Assembly: GCF_000283155.1 (NCBI RefSeq)
Contig: NW_004454207.1
Coordinates: 6,945,065-7,009,064, forward strand
Source of the DNA: Ceratotherium simum simum
Taxonomy: Eukaryota; Chordata; Mammalia; Perissodactyla; Rhinocerotidae
Direction of reading: 5' to 3'
Length of the DNA stretch: 64,000 nt
The stretch's first letter is position 1, and every line of letters starts with the position of its first letter. The notes beneath the pieces are model-generated. The model was not told the DNA's origin and searched no databases. It saw nothing but the letters and a program-made list of their open reading frames with translations. Position numbers and translations under genes: made by a program. Shown piece after piece: positions 11,455 to 22,765 of the stretch.

Positions 11455-13858
11455 GGAGTAATTTTTTTTGAATTGAGATAAAACTTACATACAACTAAGT
11501 TGTGTACAGGTCTTAAGTGTTGAGTTCAATGATCTCTCACATATACATTTGTGTAACTACCTCCTGAAATAATATATAGTACCTTTCCATCACCCCCAAA
11601 ATTTTTGAGTACCCTTTTCCAGTCAATCTTCCACCCCCTTTGGCAACCATTATTTTGATTTTTATCACATAGATTATATTCGCCTATTCAAGAGCTTCAT
11701 ATAAATTGAATCATACAGAACGAGTTTTTAAAAATATCTGGCCTTTTTCATTCATCATAATATTTTTGAAATTTACCCATGTTGTTGTATACATCAATAG
11801 TTCATTCCTTTTCATTCCTGAGCAGTAATCCATTGTAAGAATATACCACAGTTTGTTTATGCATTTAGTTGGGCTGTTTCCAGTCTGGGGCTATTATGAA
11901 TAAACCTGCTAAGAATATTTTTGTATAAGTCTTTTTGTGGATTTATGTTTTCATTTCTTTTGGGTAAATATCTAGGAGTGAAACTGCTTAGTCATAGGGT
12001 AAGTGTATGTTTAGTTTTATAAGAAACTGGCAGAGATTCTTCAAAATGTTTGTACCATTCTACACTCCCACCAGCAATGTATCAGAGTTTTAGTTGCTCT
12101 GACCTTTACCAACACTTGGTATGTCAGCAGTCATTCTGGTGGATATGAAATGGTATCTCATTGTGGTTTTAATTTGAATTTCTCTGATGACAAATAATGT
12201 TGAATACCTTTTCATGTGCTTACTAGATATTCATATATCTTCTCTTGTGAAATGTCTAGTTAAGCCTCTTCCTCATTTTTAATTGGGTTCTTCGTCTTTT
12301 TATTATTGATTTGTAGTAGCTCTTCATATGTTCTGGATGAAAATTCTTTGTCAAATATATGGATTGTAAATATTTATTTCCAGTCTGTGCCTTGCCAATA
12401 TATTTTTTAGTTGTGTTCTTTTGATGAGCAGAAATTTTTAAATTTTGGCAAAGTCCAATTCATCAGTATTTTCTTATATGTCTAGTCCCTTTTGACCCCT
12501 GTCAGAGAAATCTGCTTCCATCAAGTTCAGGAAGATTTTCTCAAGCATTTTCTTCCAGAGGTTTTATAGTTCCAGCTTTTATGTTTAGGTCTATGATCCT
12601 TCCATAATTACTTCTTGTGTACGGAGTGAGGTAGGGATCAAAATTCATTTTTTTCCCATATGTATAGTCAGTAGTTCCAGAACCACTTGTAAAAAAACAA
12701 AATCAAACTTTCTTTTCCCCCATTGAATTGATTTAATGCCTTTTTTAAAAAAATCAATCAACTGTATGTGTGGGTCTATTTCTGGACTCTTTGTTCTACT
12801 CCACTGATCTATATGTCTACTTTCTTGCCAAAACCACACTGTCTTGACCTCTGTAGATTTATAGTAAGTCTTGAAATCAGGTAGTATAAATCCTACAAAT
12901 TTGTTCTTCTCTTTCAAGATTGTTTTAGCTATTCTAGAACCTATGCGTTTTCATATACATTTTAGAATCAGCTTGTCAGTTTCTTCAAAAAATGCTGGGA
13001 TTTTGATTGGCCATTAATTTGAATCTATAAATGAATTTGGCAAGAATGGGCATCTTTAACAACGTTGGGTCTTCTAATCCCTGAATATAGTATAGTTTTT
13101 AATCATATAGGCCTTCTTTAATTTCTCTTAGCAATGTCTTGCAGTTTTTAGTGCAGAGGATTTGCACATCTTTTGTTAGATTTATACCTATGTATTTGAT
13201 ATTTTTGATGCTATTGTAAATGGTATTCCTTTTTATTTAATTATTCAATTTTTCATTAATAGTGTGTGTATATATATATAATTGACATTTATATATTGAC
13301 CTTATATCCAGTCACTTTTCTAAATTCACTCTTTAGTTCTAGCACTTTTTATAGATTTCATAGGATTTTTAACCTACACAATCCTGTTGTCTGATAATGA
13401 CAGTATTTACTACTTACTTTCTTATCCTTATGTCCTTATATCTTGTTACACTGGTGAGAGTAGATGTTTTGATTTCTTCCCAATTTTAGGGGAAAGCATT
13501 CAATTTTCATCATTAAATATGATGTTAGCTATAGATTTTTCAGAGATGTCTTTCATCAGGTTTTGGTATCAAGGTGATACAAGTTTCATACAATGAGTTG
13601 GGAAATGTTCTCTCCTCCTATATTTTCTGAAATAATTCATGTAAGTTGGTGTTATTTCTTCCTAAAATGTTTTATGGAATTCACTGGTGAAGCCATCTGG
13701 GCCTAGAATTTTCTTTGTGTGAAGAATTTTGATTAAGAATTCAATTTCTTTAGGAAATATAGGACTGTTTACATTTTCTATTTCTCCTGTGTCCCTTGTT
13801 GGTTTTTTTCAAGGAATTGTGCATCTCATCTTAGTTGTTGAATGTATTAATACTGTAG
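11455..13858 (-). mobile_element. Old 5'-truncated L1, minus orientation
   Basis: The left edge is a T-run (poly-A tail on the minus strand), followed by the 3' region of L1 and then degraded ORF2. Recognisable reverse-strand pieces include a segment around 12645-12917 reading [20 protein letters not shown] and [20 protein letters not shown], which matches the C-terminal part of L1 ORF2 protein, with stops elsewhere. Divergence from the L1 at 24.6-27.5 kb and the many stop codons mark an older subfamily. I found no clear target duplication. It lies antisense to NHS. Confidence 0.85.
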
Positions 13859-13859
13859 A

Positions 13860-14290
13860 CTTAAAGATATCACTTGAGGTGGGACTTTGAAGAGAAGAGG
13901 AGACTTAGGCAGACAAGGAAGGGAGTCCTGGGGAAAGAATGGTGTGAGAAAAGACATGGGAGTGGGATCTCCAATGGTGTGGGTTGTTGGACATGGATTA
14001 TGCCAGTCTGGTTGAAGGAGAAGCTTTGGGTAAAGGAGAAGTGGAAAATAATGTCAGAAAGATAGCTCCGAACTGGATCAGTTCCAAATTGAGGAGTTTG
14101 GACCTTATGTAGGCAATGAAAACCCCCTGGATGATTTTCAAACAGGGGCGTAATGTGTAGAAATGGTACTTTAGGAAGATTGATTTGGAATGATGGACTG
14201 GTAGAAAGGAGAGAGTATCGGTAAATGCAATTCTTTTAGAACTGGTGCAGTATGCAGGGGTGAGCACTGCCTAGATGAAAGAGGTCTGAT
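13860..14290. repeat. Possible ancient repeat, unclassified
   Basis: The block from CTTGAGGTGGGACTTTGAAG through ATTTTCAAACAGGGGCGTAA and TTTAGGAAGATTGATTTGG resembles an old interspersed element that recurs in mammalian genomes. A related sequence may lie near 57740-58030 (AGAAGGCCTTGAAGG, then CATGATCAGAAAAAG). The relationship is weak and I cannot name the class. Confidence 0.35.
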
Positions 14291-14604
14291 AAAGAATGAA
14301 ACTAGGAAAAGTACAGTGCTTGAAGTTTTCTAAAGGTAAAAGCCTCTGCATATTTATTTCTCTGCACACAACACGATGTTATGCACCTAGTACACACTTA
14401 TCATACTCTATTATTGTCTCTGCTCCCATATCCACCTCCTCAAGGACATTCAGCTCCTCCAGGGGAAGAACCCCAGGTTTATGCATGCAAAAGTACTAGT
14501 GCCTAGCCATGTAGTAGACACTTACTTAATAGCAAATGAATGAATGACATCTGAAAGTATGAGTGAGTGAATGAATGAATGAACAGGCAGAGCAAAGGAA
14601 AACT

Positions 14605-14935
14605 GTATTAGTCAGGATAGGCTACGCTAAGATATGATAACAGATTAACCAACAAAACTCCAGTGATTTAACACAGTAAAAGTTCCATTTCTTCCTCACA
14701 CAAGGTCTAATGTAGGCCTAGAACATGTAGTCCCCAAGCAGTGGGGGAGAAGAGAGAAGCAAGGCTATTGGAAGGTTTTGTAAGGACCAAGCCTCAAAGA
14801 GAAGTACATTACTTCTGCCCACATCCCACTGGCTAGTAGCTGACACTCTGTCATTTGGCCCCAATCTAACTGCATAGGAAGCAGGAAAATGTAGATACGC
14901 ACATGGACATTTGGTAAGCACTAAGAAAGACAATT
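14605..14935 (+). repeat. Old interspersed repeat, family A copy 3
   Basis: It begins GTATTAGTCAGGATAGGCTA and continues with AAAACTCCAGTGATTTAACA, the CCCACTGGCTAGTAGCTGAC block and CTAACTGCATAGGAAGCAGG. The arrangement is the same as in the copies near 283, 7395 and 21945, in the same orientation. Confidence 0.6.
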
Positions 14936-16009
14936 AGAAAGAAGTAAAAAGGAGCCCTAAAACTATTTGTTACTGCTTCCAGCCTGGGAGAAACCTAAGC
15001 CAGATATTAAGGGACTTACTAAAGACAGCCACACAGACCACAGACCAGTTCTGCCACTAGAGCTCAGTCTCCCTGGCCTGCCTTTTAGGCCTTAATAGTT
15101 ATCACCTCAGGGTTCACTTATTGCCAACTAATTTTTAGATGCCAACTCCTCCAGAAGGAACTGTGAGCAGAACGAAGCACTAATAGACTCCTCCGTCCAT
15201 TACCTGGTAGCTCCAGCCAGAAGCACAAATAGAGAGAGGCATGATGTGGATCAGGGCAGGAAGTTTTGATGATGAACCTCCCAGGAGGCAGCAAAGCAGT
15301 CCTGCTCCGGGAGGCGTCTGTGCTAAGCTCATGGCAGCTGCCTAAAGAGAACTCCACATCCTCTGTGATCTGGAGTCTCCTGTGCAGGATCAAAGTAGCT
15401 GCCTTGGCAGGGGCCGGAATGCATGGCAAGGGCACAGCGGCCAAGGGAATTGCTGCTGGTGTGTCATGTGTAGCCAGAGGTGTGAGGGGAGTGCCTCACC
15501 TGCCGCAGGAGGGTGAAATAGGGGGAAGAAGTGTGCCTCCCTGGGCTAGGCTGTAGTTACTGTTTGGTTTTCAGAGCTGGTGTGCAAGTCAGAGAAGATG
15601 AAGGCCTAGCAAATGGCACGAAGTTTGGCACACAATGGGTTCTCAGGAGAAGGTGTTGTTGATAATGATGATGGTGATGAAGCAGGAGAAAATGATGTCT
15701 CCCATCTTTTAAAAATTTTTCTCGGGGGGCGCGCCACTTCAGAGGGCTTGCTGCTTTTCCCCTGGTGGCTGCCTCCCTGAGCAGGGCCGTGGACAGTCTC
15801 CCAGCAACCCTGCACCAATCAGTGGTAGACACATTTGAATAGAGGGAAATAAAAAATGCAAATAAAATAGCAGAACTCTCAGAAAATGAGCCATTGGAGA
15901 AATGAGAAGTGAACCAATCGGAGGAAATGGTGAAAGGAGATATTGTAACTATAAAATGAGGAAAGTAAGAAAGACATGTTCTAATGCCCTTTCCCACACT
16001 CATTCTGTT

Positions 16010-16198
16010 TGGGCAGTCTGGCTTTGCTGTTCCTCAAACACCCAAACATAATCCCACTTAGGGGCCTTTGCTTTTGCTATTCTCTCTGCTTGGAATTCTC
16101 TTACCCCACATTTTCACTTATCTCCCCCCTTCACCAGGGCAGCTATCTGCTCAAATGTCACCCTGGCAGAGAAGCCTTCTCTAACTACCTATCTTAGT
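16010..16198 (+). repeat. L2 LINE fragment, 5' part of an interrupted copy
   Basis: GGGCCTTTGCTTTTGCTATT, CTCTCTGCTTGGAATTCTCT and TCAAATGTCACCCTGGCAGA followed by GAAGCCTTCTCTAACTACC are hallmarks of the L2 3' region. The copy stops at about 16198 and appears to resume near 16640. This indicates that the element at 16199-16635 inserted into it. Confidence 0.75.
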
Positions 16199-16635
16199 TT
16201 GGGTTCCCCCAGAAGTAGCCCCTGAGACAAGGATCAGAGTACAAGTGGTTTACTTGAGCAGGGAGTCCAGGTAACACCTGTAGGGAGTGCGGAAGAGAGA
16301 CAGAGGAGGGAATGGATCTAGTAAAGCTGTGCTAGTGAGCAGTTACAACGTGGTCAGCTGGAGCTCAGGCCTGCTGAGGAACTCTGGGAGAGGTGTGGAC
16401 CACACTTCTGAGTTAGCTTAACCTCCGAGGAGGGCATCTGTCATTGTTGAGGGCTACTCCCAGGGGCATGAATTCTCTAATACTTCTTGCTTGCCCTGCT
16501 TGTGGGCCAAGCATTCTCCTGTTGCCAGAAAAAAAATCACCCCCAGGCAGACAGTCTCAGGGGGTCACAGGAAGCGGCCTTCAGAGTGTCTAGGTGAATG
16601 CTAGGGGATGCTGGCAAAGGCACTGAGCTTATCTC
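16199..16635 (+). mobile_element. Element inserted into an L2 copy
   Basis: The sequence starts ATCTTAGTTTGGGTTCCCCC and splits a single L2 copy in two. A start with similar wording (TATCAGTCAGGGTCCAATCA) occurs near 58560. It is probably an LTR-like or medium-reiterated element. The subfamily is not identified, and no coding sequence is evident. Confidence 0.45.
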
Positions 16636-16860
16636 TACACCACCCTCTCCAAAACCGTGACCCATCACCCTTTATCCCCTTACCCCACTTTCTTACTTCC
16701 TCACAGAACTTATACCGCCTGACATTATATCTATGTGTTTATTTGTCACCTGTCTCTCCCACTGGATGCTAAGCTCCAGGAGGACAGAGACCTCATATGT
16801 CTCTCAGTGCCTCAGGCAAGGATAGCACTCAGTGGATGCTCGGTAGTTGTTTATTGAATG
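16636..16860 (+). repeat. L2 LINE fragment, 3' part of the interrupted copy
   Basis: ACTTATACCGCCTGACATTA, TTTATTTGTCACCTGTCTCT, AGCTCCAGGAGGACAGAGAC and the terminal TGTTTATTGAATGAATGAA are the 3' end of L2 and continue the fragment at 16010-16198. Confidence 0.75.
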
Positions 16861-16867
16861 AATGAAC

Positions 16868-17552
16868 AGAATAGTCCCCCCTTATCCATGGGGGATACAT
16901 TCTAAGACCCCCAGTGGATGCCTGAAACCACAGATAGTACTGAACCCTGTATATACTATGTTTTTTCCTATACATAAATACCTATGATAAAGTTTAATTT
17001 ATAAATTAGGCACAGTAAGAGATTAATAACAATAACTAATAATGAGATAGAACAATTATAACAATATACTATAGTAAAATTTACCGTAGATCTTAGCAAC
17101 CTTAGCATATGATTTTTTCTCTTTATTAAGTCTAGAACTTTCACCTTCTCACGTAAAGGAGGCACTTTATGGCTTCTCTTTGGCATGTCCAAATTGCCAG
17201 CATCACTACTCTTGCACTTTGGGGCCATTATTAAGTAAAATAAGGGTGACTTGAACACAAGCACTGTGATACAATGATAATCGATCTGATAACCCAGACG
17301 GCTACTAAGTGACTAACGGGTGGGCAGCATATACAGCGTGGATCTGCTGGGACAAAGGGATGATTCACGTCCCAGGCAGGATGGCGCGGGATGGCACAAG
17401 ATTTCATCACGCTACTCAGAATGGCATGAAATTTAAAACTTATGAAGTGTTTATTTCTGGAATTTTCCATTTAATATTTTCTGACCACAATTTACCAAGT
17501 GCAGGTAACTGAAACCCCAGAAAGCGAAACCGCAAATGACGGGGGACTACTG
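16868..17552 (-). mobile_element. Tigger/pogo-type DNA transposon fossil
   Basis: The ends are imperfect inverted repeats: AGTCCCCCCTTATCC on the left, and AGTAGTCCCCCGTCATTTGCGG when the right end is read on the minus strand. A TA follows the right end (17553-17554), fitting the TA target of this superfamily. On the minus strand, about 17228 down to 17105 encodes a stretch containing KSSDAGNLDMPKR, then EKVKVLDLIKRK. This is the start of the CENP-B-like helix-turn-helix DNA-binding domain of Tigger/JRK transposases and of the domesticated CENPBD1. The rest of the transposase is deleted, so this is a dead internal-deletion copy. Confidence 0.8.
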
Positions 17553-17561
17553 TATTCAGAG

Positions 17562-17577
17562 AAAGATGGAAACTTTT
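17562..17577. repeat. Left target-site duplication of L1 insertion
   Basis: AAAGATGGAAACTTTT occurs here and again, identically, at 19066-19081. The last bases may overlap the start of the poly-T tract. A 16-bp perfect repeat bounding an L1 is the expected signature of target-primed reverse transcription. Confidence 0.9.
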
Positions 17578-17624
17578 TTTTTTCCAGAGCCAAAGAGGAC
17601 AGAACACTTTAATGTGGGCTTTTG

Positions 17625-17628
17625 AAAT

Positions 17629-17659
<31 letters not shown>

Positions 17660-17661
17660 TT
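17625..17661. repeat. AAAT/TTTA simple repeat in the L1 A-rich tail
   Basis: Tandem ATTT units (about eight) lie between the transduced segment and the nested ERE. They are best explained as the decayed A-rich tail of the L1, expanded as a microsatellite, that then served as the ERE target. Confidence 0.7.
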
Positions 17662-17893
17662 TGTGAGGAAGATCAGCCCTGTGCTAACATCCGCCAATCC
17701 TCCTCTTTTTTTCTGAGGAAGCCTGGCCCTGGGCTAACATCCGTGCCCATCTTCCTCCACTTTATATGGGACGCCGCCACAGCATGGCTTGCCAAAGAGT
17801 GCGTCAGTGTGCGCCCGGGATCCGAACCGGCAAACCCCGGGCCGCCGCAGCGGAGCGCACGCACTTAACCGCTTGCACCACTGGGCTGGCCCC
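17662..17893 (-). mobile_element. ERE-type SINE nested in L1 tail
   Basis: On the minus strand it runs from GGGGCCAGCCCAGTGGTGCA through AGCGGTTAAGTGCGTGCGCT to the GATCTTCCTCACAAA tail. AAATTTATTTATTT flanks it on both sides (from about 17625 and at 17895-17908). It must be younger than the L1 insertion. Confidence 0.9.
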
Positions 17894-18200
17894 TAAATTT
17901 ATTTATTTTTTAAATTTAATTTTATTTTTTATTGATTTCATAATAGTTTGTGAGATTTCAGTTGTACATTATTATTTGTCAGTCACCATATAAATGTGCC
18001 CCTTCACACCTTGTGCCCACCCCTCAACCTCCTTCTCCCTGGTAAGCACCAAACTGTTCTCTCTGTCCGTGTGTTAGTTTATCTTCCACATATGAGTGAA
18101 ATCATACGGTGTTTGTCTTTCTCTATCTGGCTTATTTCACTTAGCATAATACCCTCCAGGTCTGTCCATGTTGTTGCAAATGGGACAATTTTGTCCATTG

Positions 18201-18221
18201 CATATATATATATATATATAC
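18201..18221. repeat. (AT)n microsatellite inside L1
   Basis: A pure TA dinucleotide tract within the L1 3' untranslated region. The L1 at 24.6 kb has a shorter tract at the corresponding place (24898-24911). Confidence 0.85.
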
Positions 18222-18390
18222 CACATCTTCTTTATCCAATCATCTGTCGATGGACACTTGGGTTGCTTCCACTTCTTGGCTATAGTGAATAATGCTGCAA
18301 TGAACATAGGGGTGCATAAGTCTCTTTGGATTGCTGATTTCAAGTTGTTTGGATAAATACCCAGAAGGGGTAGCTGGATTATAAGGTATT

Positions 18391-18625
18391 ATTTTTTTGT
18401 GTGTGAGGAAGATCAGCCCTGAGCTAACATCCATGCCAATCCTCCTCTTTTTGCTGAGGAAGACTGGCCCTGGGCTAACATCTGTGCCCATCTTCCTCCA
18501 CTTTATATGGGACACCGCCACAGCACGGCCTGACAAGTGGTGCATTGGTGCGCGCCTGGGATCCGAACCCAGGCCACCAGCAGCGGAGCACGCACACTTA
18601 ACCGCTATGCCATGGGGCTGGCCCC
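18391..18625 (-). mobile_element. ERE-type SINE nested in L1 body
   Basis: A typical ERE is flanked by ATAAGGTATT at 18381-18390 and 18626-18635. Removing the SINE and one repeat restores the uninterrupted L1 sequence (GGTAGCTGGATTATAAGGTA, then TTTCTATTTTTAATTG), matching the L1 near 25050-25100. The head reads GGGGCCAGCCCCATGGCATA on the minus strand. Confidence 0.93.
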
Positions 18626-19065
18626 ATAAGGTATTTCTATTTTTAATTGTTTGAGGAATCTCCATACTGTTTTCCATAGAGGCTGCACCAGTTTGCATTC
18701 CCACCGGCAGTGAATGAGGGTTCCCTTTTCTCCACAACCTCTCCAACATTTGTTCTTTTTTGTCCTGGTGATTATAGCCATTCTAATGGGTGTGAGGTGA
18801 TATCTTAGTGTAGTTTTGATTTGCATTTCCCTGATGATTAGTGATGTTGAACATCTTTTCATGTGCCTATTGGCCATCTGTATATCTTCCTTGGAAAAAT
18901 GTCTGTTCATATCCTCTGCCCATTTTTTGATCAGGTTGGTTGTTTTTTTGTTGTTCAGTTGTGTTAGTTCTTTATATATTATGGAGATTAACCCCTCGTC
19001 GGATATATGATTTGCAAATATTTTCTCCCAACTGGTGGGTTGTCTTTTCATTTTGATCCTGGTTT

Positions 19066-19081
19066 AAAGATGGAAACTTTT
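19066..19081. repeat. Right target-site duplication of L1 insertion
   Basis: Identical to 17562-17577. The L1 sequence stops abruptly at CCTGGTTT just before it, marking the 5' truncation point inside ORF2. Confidence 0.9.
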
Positions 19082-21354
19082 GTTGACATCACTGTTATCC
19101 TCAGCATGGGAAAGTGTGGGAGAAGCAGGGCAGAAATAAGTTGCAGGAACAAAGGTGAACATTACATGGTGGAGGGCCATGGCAGGTGCCTGATTAATAT
19201 TTGTTGAATGAGCAACATCATTGTTTTTTGTTTTTTAATGGATAGAGTGAAGACCAGAGAACGACTAGTCATTCCAGTTTCTTGGTCTGATTTTTCTGGG
19301 TACTCAAGGATTTCATTCTTGTCATGGCCATGAGAGCATTACTTTTGCCCCATGTATCAAGTGAAAAAAACCACCAACAACAGGACTTTCTTTACAGGCT
19401 AGAAGATGTAATATATCCAAAAAGGGCAGGCTAGTCTTAGGCCCTTGCCAAGGATGACAGGGAAAGGAGTGTGAAGAGGACAGAAAAAGGAAGTGGAGTG
19501 AGAGAGTGGTGGATAAAGTGTAGTGCAGGGAAACAGGAGGTGAAGGAAGGGCCTAAAAATCTTTGAGTCCTCACTAACAACTGAATATTCAATTCTTCAT
19601 TTTTGAGATGAGCCTTTTGGGGTCTATCCAAATCAATACAACCCAATCCAAAGCTCCAAATCCATACTTGTTACAAAAATGGCCCTCATAGTCCCATGAT
19701 TCAGACCCTGAACTGTCTCCTCCAGGCCACTGGCTTGAATTCACCCCAAGAGGAGGGAACTTCTGGAGTTTGTTACCCCTGAAAAGGCAGTTTGCTTCGA
19801 CAGCCTCAGCGGATCCTGCCCTCTGTGCGTTTGCAGAAAACCCTACCACAGAGGATACTGGTATTTCTGGAATGGGCTTCAGCCAGTAGCCAATATCTAA
19901 GAAAGACCCGGGAGGGCACAGTGGTAAGCTGACACAATGGTGAGTGAGATCGGAATCTGGACACCTCTGTGTATCACTTTCCCAAGTGGCATTTGTCCTG
20001 GAAAACACAAACCTTTACTTGGGTGGATAAAAGGCAAATAAATGTTATGCTCACCACAGCTATTGGTTTCACAGCCTTTAAAAGAAAGTTCAAAAAAAAA
20101 AATCAGAACATTGGCTGAAACTGATTCTTAAATAAAATGTGATTCCCAAGTTGTGTTTAGGTACTATTTGTCTTCTCTCCAATATCTTTACCTCCTCATG
20201 TAAATATCTTTGCCCTAATATTTAATTCCCTGCAAAAATGACAGAAGGGGCCCCATAATGGCCTACTAAAAAGGGTCTACTCCATGTCTACACAGGACTG
20301 AATCTATACCTTTGATTGAATTCACTGGCAACTTTTGGGAAACAGCCAGTTTAGAAGATGGTTTATGGATTGTGTGAGTGTAATGAAATAATAAATCTTT
20401 CTCATTTATTACTGGAATGACCAGATTAGCCAGCTGTTTTTGCAGTGGGTGAAATTCTGTCAAAAATGCCTCTTCCTGAGGTTGAACTGTTAGAACAAGC
20501 AAGGTGGCCCTACCTGTGATTTGGACCATTGCTTAGGCTCAAAACAGGTCTCAGGGCTTATGTCATTAACTCATGCCATTTGGTTTGCAGGTTGGTAGCA
20601 TTTGTGTTTTAACTTTGATTCCTATTGCTGCATGGGTCTGAGGCTATAAAAGAAAAACAATAAAAGAATGTCTTTACCCTTCAAGGTTATGGTATAGCCC
20701 ATTCCTTTCCTGATCTTGCTTTTTTGCCAAATTGGTCTGGCCTTGGTGTCTCTGATCAGTGAAGCTCTGCATTGTGAATAGCAAAGAAAGTTGATATCTG
20801 GAGCAGGAGGGAACTGTGAAGGCGAGAGCCCATATGGGGTTGGGCAACTTGCTCTGAGGGCACTAAGAAGGTATCTCAGCATAGGCTAGCCACAGGTGCT
20901 CCTCTGCGCCCATGCATTGCCTAAGTATTGGCCCTGAAGAGAAATCGAGCACAGTGTTTTGGCTAACCAGGTGCTTGCAGCTTTCACTGGGTAGGTGACT
21001 TAGGGAGGTGTGTGTCAGGACAAATAGTGACTCTGCCTATAGACTCCTAGAGATAATTTGGAGGTAGAATTTGGAAAGAAAGAGCAAAAGAGGAAAAAAA
21101 AAGCCAGCACTTAGCAAAGCAGCAGGAAAGCAGAGACCTATTTAGTGTGCCCTCCCGCACAATCCTCATTTCTGTGGACGCCCCGAAATGACTTGTAATT
21201 TAGCCTGACTTCTATGCATCTGGTTTTCAAGGAAAAGCTTTTTGTAACGCTGACTGTAAATTGAAGGAGTGGCTTTAGAGATGTTTTATGAAGAACAAAA
21301 ACTTTTGCAGATTATTTCCATAGCATCTCGGTGTATTTAACAACATTAAATAAC

Positions 21355-21500
21355 CTTATTCATTCACTCAGCAAGCATTTATTGAGCACCTACTATGTGC
21401 CTGATACTGTGCTTGGTGCTGAGATATAGAGAAGAAATACTCTTTGTTCTGAAAAAGCATACAGTCTGATCGGGAAATAAGCAACTACAACAGTGTATGG
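21355..21500 (+). repeat. Ancient LINE-type fragment
   Basis: TTCACTCAGCAAGCATTTAT followed by TGAGCACCTACTATGTGCC and CATACAGTCTGATCGGGAAA is a very common old mammalian repeat motif (L2/MIR-era). Similar blocks occur at 42780-42910 and 63165-63250. Confidence 0.55.
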
Positions 21501-21944
21501 GTGGTACTGTCATATTGACCCAGGCCCCACCAATTCAGAAATGATCACAATTTGGGGGAAGGATTGAGATAAGGATTATATTTGTGGTAGTCTAAAAAAC
21601 ATGTCTTCTAAGCAAACTAAAAGAGAAAAGATGAAAGCATTGATCATTCCCCTACCTAAAAGTAAAAATGACTTGAAGGGCTATAAAAGCATCCATTGAC
21701 ATGATATAGTGGTGAAAGCAGAATCCCACTTTAATGAGCAGATAAGATATCAAAGCACTCACCTAAGAAGAGCAAGCCTCTGACTGCACTGTTGCCATCC
21801 GAGTTGAAGGGATGCGACCTACAGGGAGGAAAAGTGAACTACAAGTACAAAGGTAAATGGTAATACGATAGGAACCATGTCCTAAACTGAGAAGGGGCCA
21901 AATGAGTAGCCATGACAATGATACAGTGACTTCAGTGAATTAGT

Positions 21945-22400
21945 GTAATATGAGCTGCTATAACAAATAACCCCCAATATCTCAGTGGCTAATAAAATTC
22001 AGGTTTATTCCTCATCTGTGTAATGTCCAAAATGGGTTTTTCATGGGTTTTTCTTCATTGGTGGGTAGCTTCTCTCTTAGCCAGAGTTCAAGGATCCAAG
22101 TTCCTTCTATCTTATGAATCTACTATCTTCAGTATATGGCTTCTAAAGTCTCAAGAACATGAAGGAGAATGTGTGGGAAGTTTTTATGGGCTGTGCTGGA
22201 AGTCGTGCAAATCAAGTGTGCTCACATTCTACTAGGTCTACTACTGCTAGACCTCAACACATGGCCACACCCAACTGCAAGGGAGGCTGTGAAATGTAGT
22301 CCAGCTGTGTGCCCAGGAAGAAGAGGAAATGACTTTGGTAGCCAGCTAGGCCAGACTGCCACACTGAGTTGGAGAAAGAGGTCATTCCACTAGAGGTCAG
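21945..22400 (+). repeat. Old interspersed repeat, family A copy 4
   Basis: TGAGCTGCTATAACAAATAA, then CCCCCAATATCTCAGTGGCT, and later ACATGGCCACACCCAACTGC with AAGGGAGGCTGTGAAATGTA. This is the best preserved of the four family A copies and is in the same orientation as the others. Confidence 0.65.
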
Positions 22401-22489
22401 CTCTATATGGACAGGGACGCTGTCTCTCTATTCCTTACCTTGGTATCTCTGATGCCTAGTTGAGAATCTCAGGCCTTCCTGCTCGTTAG

Positions 22490-22765
22490 GTCTCCACTGT
22501 CATTTCCTCCATGCCATGCCTCCCACTAACCTTGCTCTCTCTCTCCCTCACACATCTTTGTTTTATTTCATCAGAGTGCTTACTACTACCTGATTATATC
22601 CTTCCTTATCAATCAATTTACTTCCTGGCCTTCTTCCTACCTGGATGTAAGCTCCATGAGGGCAGGGATTGTGTCTGTCATGTCCACCACTGTATCCTGG
22701 TGCCTAGCACAGTGCCTGACACATAGGAGGTCCTTAATCACTCATTGCTCAATGAATGAATGAAC
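22490..22765 (+). repeat. L2 LINE 3' fragment
   Basis: The tract contains CCACTAACCTTGCTCTC, CTGGATGTAAGCTCCATGAG, GGCAGGGATTGTGTCTGTC and CTGGTGCCTAGCACAGTGCC, and ends with CTCAATGAATGAATGAA. This is a characteristic L2 3' end. Confidence 0.85.

Larger units (their letters stand above)
17578..19065 (-). mobile_element. 5'-truncated L1 with apparent 3' transduction
   Basis: The insertion is bounded by a 16-bp perfect target duplication. On the minus strand it holds the end of L1 ORF2 (a frame containing [19 protein letters not shown] and [20 protein letters not shown]) and the L1 3' end near 17928-18000. After an A-rich AAATAAAT tail comes 40 bp of non-L1 DNA (17584-17624) that ends in a second poly-A (T-run about 17575-17583). 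That segment carries ATTAAA (17608-17613 on the minus strand) 24 nt before the second poly-A. Two ERE SINEs are nested inside. It lies antisense to NHS and its sequence is close to the L1 at 24.6 kb. Confidence 0.88.
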
